Shown piece by piece: positions 16,569-24,404 of a stretch of 64,000 bases of DNA (the stretch's first letter is position 1; each line of letters opens with the position of its first letter). Where the stretch lies: positions 464,970 to 528,969 of the forward strand of contig CAJUSW010000001.1 in NCBI GenBank assembly GCA_910589485.1, in the 5' to 3' direction. The position numbers and the translations under genes are program-made. The notes below the pieces were generated by a model. The model ran no database searches, was not told the DNA's origin, and worked only from the letters and a program-made list of their open reading frames with translations. The DNA is from an uncultured Duncaniella sp. GTDB lineage: Bacteria > Bacteroidota > Bacteroidia > Bacteroidales > Muribaculaceae.

Positions 16569-17963
16569 TCATTTCCTTTTTATAAGCCGTTGATTTGAGA
16601 CACTGCAAGGAACTACCACATCAATAATACCACGTCTATATTCAGAACACAACATATATTCCTTAGTATTATTGTCGTGAATCCAACTTGAAGTTTTATA
16701 TTTTGCCATTAATAGGAAAATATAATTCCCATTTGGTCCCAACACCTTATAACGTATCGCTTTTTGATTAACATACTCTATTGACCATTTACATTTTTGG
16801 ATTAGCTCTAACCAATCTCTCCTAGAAGGTAAAGATATATTGAGGTCGTTATTTAGATCAATCATTTCGTCTGCATATAAATAAGCAACCGTCCTTTCCC
16901 CTCCTATAATCGTAGGAATCATATATGGATCTTCTAATCCCCATAAAACAGATAATCCTAAATCAACGAATTTAGAGGATTGTATTAATTGAGTGTCGTC
17001 ACTTACCTTCCTATCATTTGTGATGATATGTGTATCTTCAGTATCGCCATGCGAAAAGCCCAATTGATATTCCTTACCCAAAGAACCTCCTCTAATAGTC
17101 GCCGTTACTTTTAAAGTCTCTAAAAATTTAGATATATCACTTGGTCGTTCTACTTTTTTTATTTGCATCGCATTTTTTACAGCAAATATAGCTCCTTGTG
17201 ATATAGTCGATGGAAAATCGGGAAGTCCGTTTTCCAACATTTCACTATAATGAGGTGGAATTTTACCTGTCAGTAAATTATATAGCGTAGCACCAAGCGC
17301 ATATATGTCAGTCTGTGGCGAAAATATTGACACACCACCTGGGCGATACTGCTCTATTGGGGCGTATCCGTGACTGATCCCAATAGGGGTAGCTGATGTC
17401 TGCTCTCCACTTGCATCATATTGTTTCGACAATCCAAAATCAATCAGTATAGGCTCATTATCTTGAGATCTTACCATAATGTTGGCAGGTTTTAAGTCAA
17501 GATGATTCATGCTGAGAGAGTGCATATATCCCACAGCATCCGCCACTTTACGAATATATGAGATCGCTGTTGCTTCCGATAACGCACCATTTTGTTTCAC
17601 CAATTCAGATAAAGACGTTCCGTCCACATATTCCATCACATAATATGCGGTATCGTTCTCCTGAAATATGTCGTGGATTATGATTATGTTTGGATGATGT
17701 AGTCGCGATATATTACGAGCCTCCTTGATAAACTTATTCTTCAACTGCGCAACAAGATTCTCGGAACTTTGCGTTCCAATTGTTACATGACTCGATGTTG
17801 CATCTCGGTTGCAATATTCCTTCGGAAAAAACTCCTTAATGGCGATCAACTTATTAAGCATGGTATGCTCGGCAAGATAAGTAATACCGAACCCGCCTTG
17901 GCCGAGAACTCGAAGGATGCGGTATTTGCCACATTGAAGTTCAGAGTTGATATTTAGTTGCAT
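16569..17963 (-). CDS. Ser/Thr kinase with FISUMP-like C-terminal domain
   Basis: 464 residues. The Hanks-type kinase domain (about 13-285) has P-loop GQGGFG (21-26), AIKEFF with catalytic lysine near 43, HLDLKPAN (154-161; the usual HRD arginine is Leu), and IDFG. The linker holds two acidic threonine motifs, TEDTHII and SDDTQLI (321-327). Residues about 331-460 resemble the FISUMP paralogous domain of Bacteroidota: FVDLGLSVLWG, then LPSRRDWLELIQKCKW and GPNGNYIFL. That domain is normally found in surface proteins, so a cytosolic kinase carrying it is odd. No transmembrane helix is seen. It is one of three kinases sharing the same core. Confidence 0.92.
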   Translation of the reverse strand: MQLNINSELQCGKYRILRVLGQGGFGITYLAEHTMLNKLIAIKEFFPKEYCNRDATSSHVTIGTQSSENLVAQLKNKFIKEARNISRLHHPNIIIIHDIFQENDTAYYVMEYVDGTSLSELVKQNGALSEATAISYIRKVADAVGYMHSLSMNHLDLKPANIMVRSQDNEPILIDFGLSKQYDASGEQTSATPIGISHGYAPIEQYRPGGVSIFSPQTDIYALGATLYNLLTGKIPPHYSEMLENGLPDFPSTISQGAIFAVKNAMQIKKVERPSDISKFLETLKVTATIRGGSLGKEYQLGFSHGDTEDTHIITNDRKVSDDTQLIQSSKFVDLGLSVLWGLEDPYMIPTIIGGERTVAYLYADEMIDLNNDLNISLPSRRDWLELIQKCKWSIEYVNQKAIRYKVLGPNGNYIFLLMAKYKTSSWIHDNNTKEYMLCSEYRRGIIDVVVPCSVSNQRLIKRK

Positions 17964-18025
17964 AATGATTCTCCTTATTAAACGACTACATTGTCTAATG
18001 TCAGAGGGCTATATTATAACAAATA

Positions 18026-19663
18026 TTAGATTCCAGAAAGCTTAAACTGGATTGGTAGTGAATACCACACGTTAACTGCATGTCCGTTCATCCTGCCGGG
18101 AATGAACTTGGGAAATGACTTAACCACGCGGACAGCCTCCCTATCGATATCAGGGTATTTACCACGGAGAACTCTCACTTCGCTGACAGCACCAGTCTTA
18201 GTTACTACGAATTGTACTACCACACGCCCTTGAATATTATTTTCGATGGCCTCTGCCGGGTACCTAATATTCTCAGATATATATTTAAGAAGAGCCTCCT
18301 CCCCACCGGGGAACTGAGGAGCCTCTAATCCTGGTGTCTCAGCTAAATTGAATATATGGTTGTCATCTACGATCATTGTTTTATTCTCATCGAGCATGTT
18401 GGATGAATTAGATTTTGATGGAATCTTATCTAATTTGCTATCTATTTTTTCACTATATTTTTTGTTTTGTGTAGTTTCTTCTTTCACAGTTTCTATAAGT
18501 ACATCCTTCTCTTCTTTTAATTCCACCTCTTCCAAATTTTCATACTCAACATTTTGGTCGATAGTATTAATTTCTGGAGTTAAGTCATCAGTTAGAAAGA
18601 CTGCACCCACAATTATAAGGAAACAAATAGCGACTAAAGTCCAAATACATCCGGAGTATTTCCTCGACGTTGCCTCTTTAGTAGTAGCTTTTGGTGCGGT
18701 TTGTTTTGACTGTTCGCTATGAGTATCCTTTGGATCGTCGATAAGGACTGTATCTTCATTTGAATTAACATTTTCCGCAGAAGTGTTATGCTTAGGCTTT
18801 TCAGTACAATTAACAGTCAGTTTATCTAAAAACGTGGACACACAAGAGGGTCGCTTGGCGCGACTGATTGTCATGGCGCAACTAATGGCATTACTAACGG
18901 CAGAGGACACAATAGATGGTAATTGCAGCCCGTTGTCAATAATATCGGAGGCTATCGGTGGAATATTACCTGTGACAAGATAATACAGCGTGGCTCCAAG
19001 CGAATAGACATCCGTCTGAGGAGAGAATGAACTGACACACCCTGCACTGTAAAGTTCCAACGGGGAGTATCCTTGACTGACTCCCTGCATCAGTGTAGAG
19101 GTTGCGTCGCCATGAATATCATATTGCTTGGACAGTCCGAAATCAATAAGTATAGGAGCATCATCCTTTCGACGTATCATGATGTTGGCGGGCTTAACAT
19201 CAAAATGAGTCATGTTGCGCGAATGGATATAGTCGAGCGCATCTCCGACTTTTCGGATATATTCAATAGCCTTTGATTCCGACAGAGGACCTACGCGTTT
19301 GACCATCTCAGACAACGACTCGCCATCAATATAATCCATGACATAATAAGCTGTATTATTCTCCTCAAAGATGTCGTGGATTCTGACGATACCGTTATGG
19401 TCTAGTTTGGCGATGTTTTTTGCTTCTTTCAAGAAACGGGCTTTGAGTTTCTCAACCGTCTCTGCATTATTTTGAGTACCAAGCGTGAGATGGCTTGTAT
19501 TGTCACGTCCACAGAAATCTTTTGGAAAGAATTCCTTGATGGCAACAACACGGTCAAAAAACACATTCTCGGCAAGATAAGTTATGCCAAAACCTCCCTG
19601 GCCTAGAACTCGAAGTATGCGGTACTTCCCGCCCTGCAGTTCTGTATTAGTATTTAGTTGCAT
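18026..19663 (-). CDS. Ser/Thr kinase - TM - TonB C-terminal domain fusion
   Basis: 545 residues. The kinase domain (about 13-285) has GQGGFG, AIKEFF, HFDVKPAN and IDFG. The juxtamembrane stretch has NEDTVLI (302-308), matching the acidic T-x-L-I motif. A transmembrane helix (about 338-357) leads to a charged linker and a TonB_C domain (about 449-543): PQFPGGEEALLKYI, IRYPAEAIENNIQGRVVVQF, and SLPIQFKL at the end. The kinase would be cytosolic and the TonB_C part periplasmic, so the protein could pass a signal across the inner membrane, perhaps from an outer-membrane receptor. It starts 12 bp after the preceding gene. Confidence 0.93.
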   Translation of the reverse strand: MQLNTNTELQGGKYRILRVLGQGGFGITYLAENVFFDRVVAIKEFFPKDFCGRDNTSHLTLGTQNNAETVEKLKARFLKEAKNIAKLDHNGIVRIHDIFEENNTAYYVMDYIDGESLSEMVKRVGPLSESKAIEYIRKVGDALDYIHSRNMTHFDVKPANIMIRRKDDAPILIDFGLSKQYDIHGDATSTLMQGVSQGYSPLELYSAGCVSSFSPQTDVYSLGATLYYLVTGNIPPIASDIIDNGLQLPSIVSSAVSNAISCAMTISRAKRPSCVSTFLDKLTVNCTEKPKHNTSAENVNSNEDTVLIDDPKDTHSEQSKQTAPKATTKEATSRKYSGCIWTLVAICFLIIVGAVFLTDDLTPEINTIDQNVEYENLEEVELKEEKDVLIETVKEETTQNKKYSEKIDSKLDKIPSKSNSSNMLDENKTMIVDDNHIFNLAETPGLEAPQFPGGEEALLKYISENIRYPAEAIENNIQGRVVVQFVVTKTGAVSEVRVLRGKYPDIDREAVRVVKSFPKFIPGRMNGHAVNVWYSLPIQFKLSGI

Positions 19664-19675
19664 AACTATATGAAT

Positions 19676-20293
19676 TTATTTCTCTATGTATGAATTTAAA
19701 AGTGATTTAAATTCATCTAATAAACCTCGATATTCTTTTAGTTGGGACTCTAATAGATACTCTCGCTGGCACAACTCCTCAATTTTACTCTGTTGGTCTG
19801 CATTCGCTGAATTGCTCCTATATAACTTACAAGCCAATAATATTTCATCTTCAGTTTTAAGTTGTCTTGTTATATTGAACAGACTCCATAACTTTTTAAA
19901 CTCACCGGACCATGTTGAATGAGAAATTCTAAAAGAATAGATTTTCGTATTATCATATAATAAATCTATGTATTGGTTTTTGTAGCCATTAATGCATGAA
20001 TGAGAAATTCTAAATTTGTCATTTTGATAATCTTTTGAAACTTCCCCCTCTGAATTTATATGATATACATTGTACCAATAGTAGTAATTTATGACCGCTA
20101 GTTCTTCATATGCCAATATTAATATTGCTTCATAGGCATTCTCTAAAATATTTGAAGTTATTGATACTTTTATATTGCGTTCAATGTCAATGGCAATATA
20201 CAACATCTCATTCATATAAATGGTATGCTTTCTATCTTTAAGTCCAATCTTAAAGTTTTCAATAATTTGATATGAGATTTCCTTAATATTCAT
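19676..20293 (-). CDS. Hypothetical protein between kinase genes
   Basis: 205 residues, not recognised. AT-rich, with many Tyr, Asn and Ile residues. The C-terminal 50 residues (KIEELCQREYLLESQLKEYR onward) look like a coiled coil. The N-terminal part alternates beta strands such as YIAIDIERNIKVSI and LAYEELAVINYYYWYNVYHI. No signal peptide or membrane helix. It lies 12 bp before the kinase-TonB gene and 49 bp after the beta-domain kinase, so it is part of the cargo series and could be a partner of either kinase. Confidence 0.6.
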   Translation of the reverse strand: MNIKEISYQIIENFKIGLKDRKHTIYMNEMLYIAIDIERNIKVSITSNILENAYEAILILAYEELAVINYYYWYNVYHINSEGEVSKDYQNDKFRISHSCINGYKNQYIDLLYDNTKIYSFRISHSTWSGEFKKLWSLFNITRQLKTEDEILLACKLYRSNSANADQQSKIEELCQREYLLESQLKEYRGLLDEFKSLLNSYIEK

Positions 20294-20342
20294 TTTTATT
20301 GAATTTATTAGTCAAAAAAATATATTTGATGGAAATTCGATC

Positions 20343-21569
20343 TTATTTATATTCAATAACTTCAGTGTTAATGACAGAACCGTCCCCGCCAACAACACAC
20401 AATTGGAATTTATCGCCACTATTCGTGAGCGTTTGCCACCCATTTTCGGCTGCTTCAATTTGATTACCATTTAGCAGAAAATAGACCTTGGAAGCATATA
20501 ATACCTTCCATGAGATTTGAATTATTTCAGATCGCGTCCGAGGGTTCAAACCTCTGCGTTTTTTAATTTGTATTTCTGGAGATTTGTCAAGTGAATTGAT
20601 TAATGTTGTCTCTTCGTTAACTTCGGTTGTTATTAACTGCTCTATATCTGTCTGCTTGTCATCTTGTTCATGGTTAGATGTATTTTGTTCTATCATGCTA
20701 TCGGGTCGATTGATAGTTCCCAACATAACCAGGAAAGATTCTATATCTTGAGGTCGATTACATCTCTTGATCTCTAACGATTTTTCTATTGTACATTTTA
20801 GAGACTCCGATATAGCGGATTGGAAATAAATTCCATTTTCAAGAATTTCACTATAATGCGGTGGCGTTTTTGCAGTGATCAGTGCATACAGTGTTGCTCC
20901 CAAAGCATACACATCTGTCTGAGGAGAAAATGTCGATACTCCTCCTGGGCGATACTGCTCTATTGGAGCGTATCCATGGCTTACACCTATGGGAGTTGTT
21001 GATGTTTGATCACCGACAGCATCATATTGTTTCGACAAGCCAAAATCAATTAATATCGGCTCATTGTCGTGACTTCTGACCATAATGTTGGCAGGTTTCA
21101 AGTCAAGGTGATTCATGCTGAGGGAGTGCATGTAATTAACCGCATTAGCAATCTTTCGGATATATCGTAAGGCATCCTCTTCTGCCATTGGGCCATTAAG
21201 TTTGAGTAGTTCCGCCAAGGAATGACCATCAATATATTCCATGACGTAGTATGCCGTCTCATTTTCTTGAAATATATCAAATATTGTCACTATATTAGTA
21301 TGTGATAGTTTTGATATATTTCGTGCTTCTTTGATAAATTTGGCTTTGAGGGTGTCAACAATATCAACTGTGTTTTTAGTCCCAACTGTTATTTTATTTG
21401 TCGTTTCTTCACGATCACAATACTCTTTCGGAAAGAATTCTTTAATCGCTACTAATTTACCAAGCATGGTATGCTCAGAGAGATAAGTTATGCCGAAGCC
21501 TCCCTGGCCAAGAACACGAATGATACGATATTTGCCGTCCTGTAATGTACTATTATTTTGTAGTTGCAT
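20343..21569 (-). CDS. Ser/Thr kinase with C-terminal beta domain
   Basis: 408 residues from the ATG at 21569. The kinase domain (about 13-285) has GQGGFG, AIKEFF, HLDLKPAN and IDFG, and is nearly identical in its core to the kinase at 16569. The linker carries NEETTLI (318-324), the acidic T-x-L-I motif. Residues about 345-408 (IQISWKVLYASKVYFLLNG and onward) suggest a small Ig-like beta domain. A longer frame adds 45 residues upstream, but a promoter -7 box at 21590-21597 and alignment with the other two kinases, all starting MQLN/MQLQ, argue for 21569. Confidence 0.92.
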   Translation of the reverse strand: MQLQNNSTLQDGKYRIIRVLGQGGFGITYLSEHTMLGKLVAIKEFFPKEYCDREETTNKITVGTKNTVDIVDTLKAKFIKEARNISKLSHTNIVTIFDIFQENETAYYVMEYIDGHSLAELLKLNGPMAEEDALRYIRKIANAVNYMHSLSMNHLDLKPANIMVRSHDNEPILIDFGLSKQYDAVGDQTSTTPIGVSHGYAPIEQYRPGGVSTFSPQTDVYALGATLYALITAKTPPHYSEILENGIYFQSAISESLKCTIEKSLEIKRCNRPQDIESFLVMLGTINRPDSMIEQNTSNHEQDDKQTDIEQLITTEVNEETTLINSLDKSPEIQIKKRRGLNPRTRSEIIQISWKVLYASKVYFLLNGNQIEAAENGWQTLTNSGDKFQLCVVGGDGSVINTEVIEYK

Positions 21570-21589
21570 AGTCGCGTAATTTGTTTTTA

Positions 21590-21597
21590 CAAAAGTA
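21590..21597 (-). promoter_or_regulatory. Promoter -7 box before the beta-domain kinase
   Basis: TACTTTTG on the minus strand, about 20 bp before the kinase start codon. It suggests an internal promoter after the LytTR-FHA-caspase genes. Confidence 0.45.
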
Positions 21598-21669
21598 TGA
21601 GTTACAGTTACATTAATAAAATCCCTAAGTGGATGTGTGATATATTTATGGGAATAATTGACAAAGTTA

Positions 21670-22410
21670 TCATAAAGCATAGTCAACCATAACCATATCA
21701 TCATCGAACCGTCCCCACATCACGGGATGCTGACGATTCTTTGTGCTTGTGGCTACATTTTTGCTGACGAAATCATAAAGTTCGTAGGCAGTGACGCGCC
21801 TATCGCGATTGGCGTCAGCTCCTCCGCGCAATCCTCGCAGAAGATATTTTGTAAAGTAACCGTTGGCAAGAAATCGTGATTCTATGGACGATTCACTACC
21901 ACGAGACGAAAGAAACAATAGTACATTTGTATTCCTATTGGTCGACGAATATGTCTTGTCAGAACGGAATGTCCCGCTATTGCAAGCATCGGCAAAAATC
22001 ATCTTAGTCTTAGCCTTGGACTTCTGCATGAGTTTGATTATCTCATTATAAGAGATCCCCGACTCTATATTTCTCATGTCGTATGGGCACAAGCCACCTT
22101 TGAAGCCATGACCACTGAAAAAGAGTATGATCCTGTCAGATTGAGATGCTTTGCCGTAATGAGACTTTATCCTTTTCAATATCTCGGATTTAGTGGCATA
22201 ATGCCCTGTTATTGTCACTACGCGTGCTCCACCCTTCTTGAAAAATTCCGACATTGATTTGGCATCATTCTCGGCTTTATTCAGCTTGGAGAGATGTTTG
22301 CTTCCGTTGTAGTTCACACCCACACATACAGCATAGGTCTCAGCAAAAATGTTTTGCTGACATAGAATCAGGATAATTATTATCAGCAACGATGAAATCC
22401 TATTCAACAT
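21670..22410 (-). CDS. Exported caspase-like cysteine protease (C14)
   Basis: 246 residues. A hydrophobic N-terminus (about 5-18) ending near FAETYA looks like a signal peptide, or possibly a membrane anchor. The rest is a p20-type caspase/metacaspase domain: ETYAVCVGVNYNG, the catalytic histidine in FFSGHG (His about 101) and the catalytic cysteine in FADACNSG (Cys about 143). The following SSRGSESS and GYFTKYLLRGLRG are typical of bacterial orthocaspases. It overlaps the FHA-TM-zinc ribbon gene by 11 bp. As the only obvious protease with full catalytic residues in the cargo it is the likely effector or processing enzyme (inference). Confidence 0.92.
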   Translation of the reverse strand: MLNRISSLLIIIILILCQQNIFAETYAVCVGVNYNGSKHLSKLNKAENDAKSMSEFFKKGGARVVTITGHYATKSEILKRIKSHYGKASQSDRIILFFSGHGFKGGLCPYDMRNIESGISYNEIIKLMQKSKAKTKMIFADACNSGTFRSDKTYSSTNRNTNVLLFLSSRGSESSIESRFLANGYFTKYLLRGLRGGADANRDRRVTAYELYDFVSKNVATSTKNRQHPVMWGRFDDDMVMVDYAL

Positions 22411-23110
22411 ACTTGCACTTGCAATATGGACATGATTGATAATTTCGTATCAGTAATTTATAATTCTTGGCGAGCAAGGTCCTGCCACATGCGGGATTTG
22501 GACAAACCCATGCATCATCGAATCGGTCTTGACGGCGTTGACGTTCTTCAGCCGTTTCTGCATTTCTCATACCTACAAAACTGTAAATATTCCCCAGAAC
22601 ACCGATGCCAGTAAGTGCGTAGCCCAGACCTGCAAGTCCTATCGGGCCTAAAAGGAAGTTTGCAGGAACAGCACACATTGTGAATATGCCGAAGCCTGTA
22701 CGCTTGAGGTTTATCATTCTCTGCTCTTCGGCTTTCTCAACATTTATCCGATTAAAATCTTCCCATACTCTGCGTAGATGCGAGATATTATATGTTTTTA
22801 CCTCCTGATGCTGACTTTGTGTTGGTTGCTGAACTTTGGATGAGACTTGCGAGGTGTCTGCTTTTTGAGTGTTGCCAATCAGTTCTACAAGCATTGCCGA
22901 GAACGATTGGCCAAGCTGAATCCGACTGTTGAGTGTGGCTTTTGCTCGGATAATGTCGCGACCGTCAATCTTTGTTCCTGTTTGACTTAGATTCTCAATC
23001 GTGAACGTACCGTCGCCATTGTCAGTTACCTTACAGTGTTCGCGACTTACGGTTGGGTCGCTGATAGGAGTCTTTTGTGTGCCTTTACGGCCTATGATGA
23101 TTTCTGTCAT
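22400..23110 (-). CDS. FHA - transmembrane - zinc-ribbon protein
   Basis: 236 residues. An N-terminal FHA domain (about 1-78) has IIIGRK, DPTVSREHCKV and NLSQTGTKIDG, all features needed for phosphothreonine binding. A linker and short helical stretch precede a hydrophobic hairpin (about 140-180), probably two membrane helices, and a C-terminal zinc ribbon (CPNPAC about 203-208, CPYC about 227-230). With two helices both FHA and zinc ribbon face the cytosol. ATGA overlaps with LytTR upstream and an 11-bp overlap with the caspase downstream make a tight three-gene unit. Confidence 0.9.
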   Translation of the reverse strand: MTEIIIGRKGTQKTPISDPTVSREHCKVTDNGDGTFTIENLSQTGTKIDGRDIIRAKATLNSRIQLGQSFSAMLVELIGNTQKADTSQVSSKVQQPTQSQHQEVKTYNISHLRRVWEDFNRINVEKAEEQRMINLKRTGFGIFTMCAVPANFLLGPIGLAGLGYALTGIGVLGNIYSFVGMRNAETAEERQRRQDRFDDAWVCPNPACGRTLLAKNYKLLIRNYQSCPYCKCKYVE

Positions 23111-23484
23111 ACGTTAGAGTAGAGTTGCTTTAGATTCTTCAGTGCATCCTTTGATATGGATATTTCCAATACTACAGGCGATTCGTAATCAGTCATCACA
23201 AGTTTCTGTCGTAACACATTGATCTGAAATATGTACTGACGATTAACTATGTACTTTTTGCCAATACGTATGAACATCGGGACATCATCCTTGAAACGAT
23301 TGGCAAGAAGTCCCTCCATGCTGACAAGACTCGTCAGAAGCGTAGCCTTAGCTCCGTTGATGAACATCACATGACAATAATTAGAGTCAGCCTCAAAATA
23401 AGCCACATGGTCAAGTTTGACCTTGATCATCTCATCCCTCGTATTGAAATAGAGAACGGTACCGGATGTCTTGAAATGTCTCAT
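23107..23484 (-). CDS. LytTR-domain DNA-binding protein
   Basis: 125 residues, nearly all a LytTR domain: KLDHVAYFEADSNYCHVMF, the SMEGLL helix, PMFIRIGKKYIVNRQYI. LytTR proteins bind direct repeats in promoters and usually follow a receiver or membrane sensor, absent here. A small frame with a membrane helix upstream overlaps its ATG (ATGA). It is the first clear gene of the cargo unit and probably regulates it. Confidence 0.88.
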   Translation of the reverse strand: MRHFKTSGTVLYFNTRDEMIKVKLDHVAYFEADSNYCHVMFINGAKATLLTSLVSMEGLLANRFKDDVPMFIRIGKKYIVNRQYIFQINVLRQKLVMTDYESPVVLEISISKDALKNLKQLYSNV

Positions 23485-23702
23485 GTGATTGGCCTACATC
23501 GAATCTCATCCTCCATCGAGACGTTTTTGTTTGGACATAAAAAAGGTGTGAGGAATGTATTTTGTTTTATCCCATTATCAGGTCTTGGCGTACCTTTGCA
23601 GTAGATAAAACAATAGCCCCACACCGATAGAGCTATATAGGCTGTCAGTCTCGACAGTGTATAAGCCACCGATGTAGGTGCTATTGCCAATCTCATCTTC
23701 AC
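23481..23702 (-). CDS. Possible small membrane protein before LytTR
   Basis: 73-codon frame with one hydrophobic stretch (about residues 9-36). Its stop overlaps the LytTR start as ATGA, and it lies just after the predicted transcription start. Against it: part of the frame is an inverted repeat (GGTGTGAGGAA / CCCCACACC type), and no family is recognised. It may instead be a structured leader. Confidence 0.35.
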   Translation of the reverse strand: MKMRLAIAPTSVAYTLSRLTAYIALSVWGYCFIYCKGTPRPDNGIKQNTFLTPFLCPNKNVSMEDEIRCRPIT

Positions 23703-23810
23703 TGCAATTCAAACCGCCAAGTTCGATAATGGAAGATAAAATTTCAATAACACCTTAATATTAATAAGTGATAAGTCCTTATTATTGCGACTCTTCGCAC
23801 TGGACTCACC

Positions 23811-23819
23811 GCAAAGTTA
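23811..23819 (-). promoter_or_regulatory. Promoter -7 box of the LytTR-FHA-caspase unit
   Basis: TAACTTTGC on the minus strand, a full match to the Bacteroidota -7 element, about 110 bp before the small upstream frame and 330 bp before LytTR. Confidence 0.6.
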
Positions 23820-23870
23820 ATAAAAAAGTATTATTGTTGGGGCTAAATAAGCAAAATATTTTTCATCCTA

Positions 23871-24314
23871 TTATATTTTCCCCTCGTCACAATAGGAATA
23901 GAAATTACCAAAAGGCGTAACTATTATATGGTCCAGCAATCGTATCTCCATTAATTCACATGCCGATCTGATCTTTTTAGTGATATTATCGTCTTGTAAG
24001 CTTGGATTAGCATTGCCCGATGGATGATTGTGCGAAAGCACCATTGACGTTGCATTGGTCACGAGAGCCGTCTGTAACACCACTCGTACATCAACGATTG
24101 TAGAAGTGAGTCCTCCATCGGACGCCGTGAAGTAACCGATAATCCGGTTAGACTGATTGAACAGAATCACCTTGAATGACTCCTTGTATCCTATAGTGTC
24201 CTCATCATATATTTTATCGATTAGAAACCTGTGTAGGTCAGTCGATCCTTTTATGATCTCAGAGATAGGTTTGGGACGGTATTTCAATCGTATTTCAGAA
24301 ACTTGACAATCCAT
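23871..24314 (-). CDS. RadC-family JAB-domain protein
   Basis: 147 residues from the ATG at 24314; a longer frame to 24401 runs back into the terminator of the upstream gene, so the shorter start is preferred. The JAB/MPN metal motif LSHNHPSGNANPSLQD is complete. RadC-like proteins of this size are common on Bacteroidota mobile elements and plasmids; their role is unsettled (DNA processing or anti-restriction have been suggested). It is a backbone gene of the element rather than part of the signalling set. Confidence 0.85.
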   Translation of the reverse strand: MDCQVSEIRLKYRPKPISEIIKGSTDLHRFLIDKIYDEDTIGYKESFKVILFNQSNRIIGYFTASDGGLTSTIVDVRVVLQTALVTNATSMVLSHNHPSGNANPSLQDDNITKKIRSACELMEIRLLDHIIVTPFGNFYSYCDEGKI

Positions 24315-24362
24315 GTCTAATATTCTTATATCAATGTATATTATTATATAGGGGCGATGATG

Positions 24363-24399
24363 AAAAAATTGGACACTCCCCACCATGTGAGGAATGTCC
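24363..24399 (-). terminator. Terminator after the DUF3871 gene
   Basis: On the minus strand GGACATTCC / GGAGTGTCC stem followed by AATTTTTTC, six bp after the stop codon. Confidence 0.75.
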
Positions 24400-24404
24400 A
24401 CAGA

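Noticed and set aside
13999..23484. A known TerY-P-type or T6SS kinase-phosphatase-FHA module
   Set aside because: No VWA gene and no secretion-system genes are present, while caspase, LytTR and TonB_C are extra.
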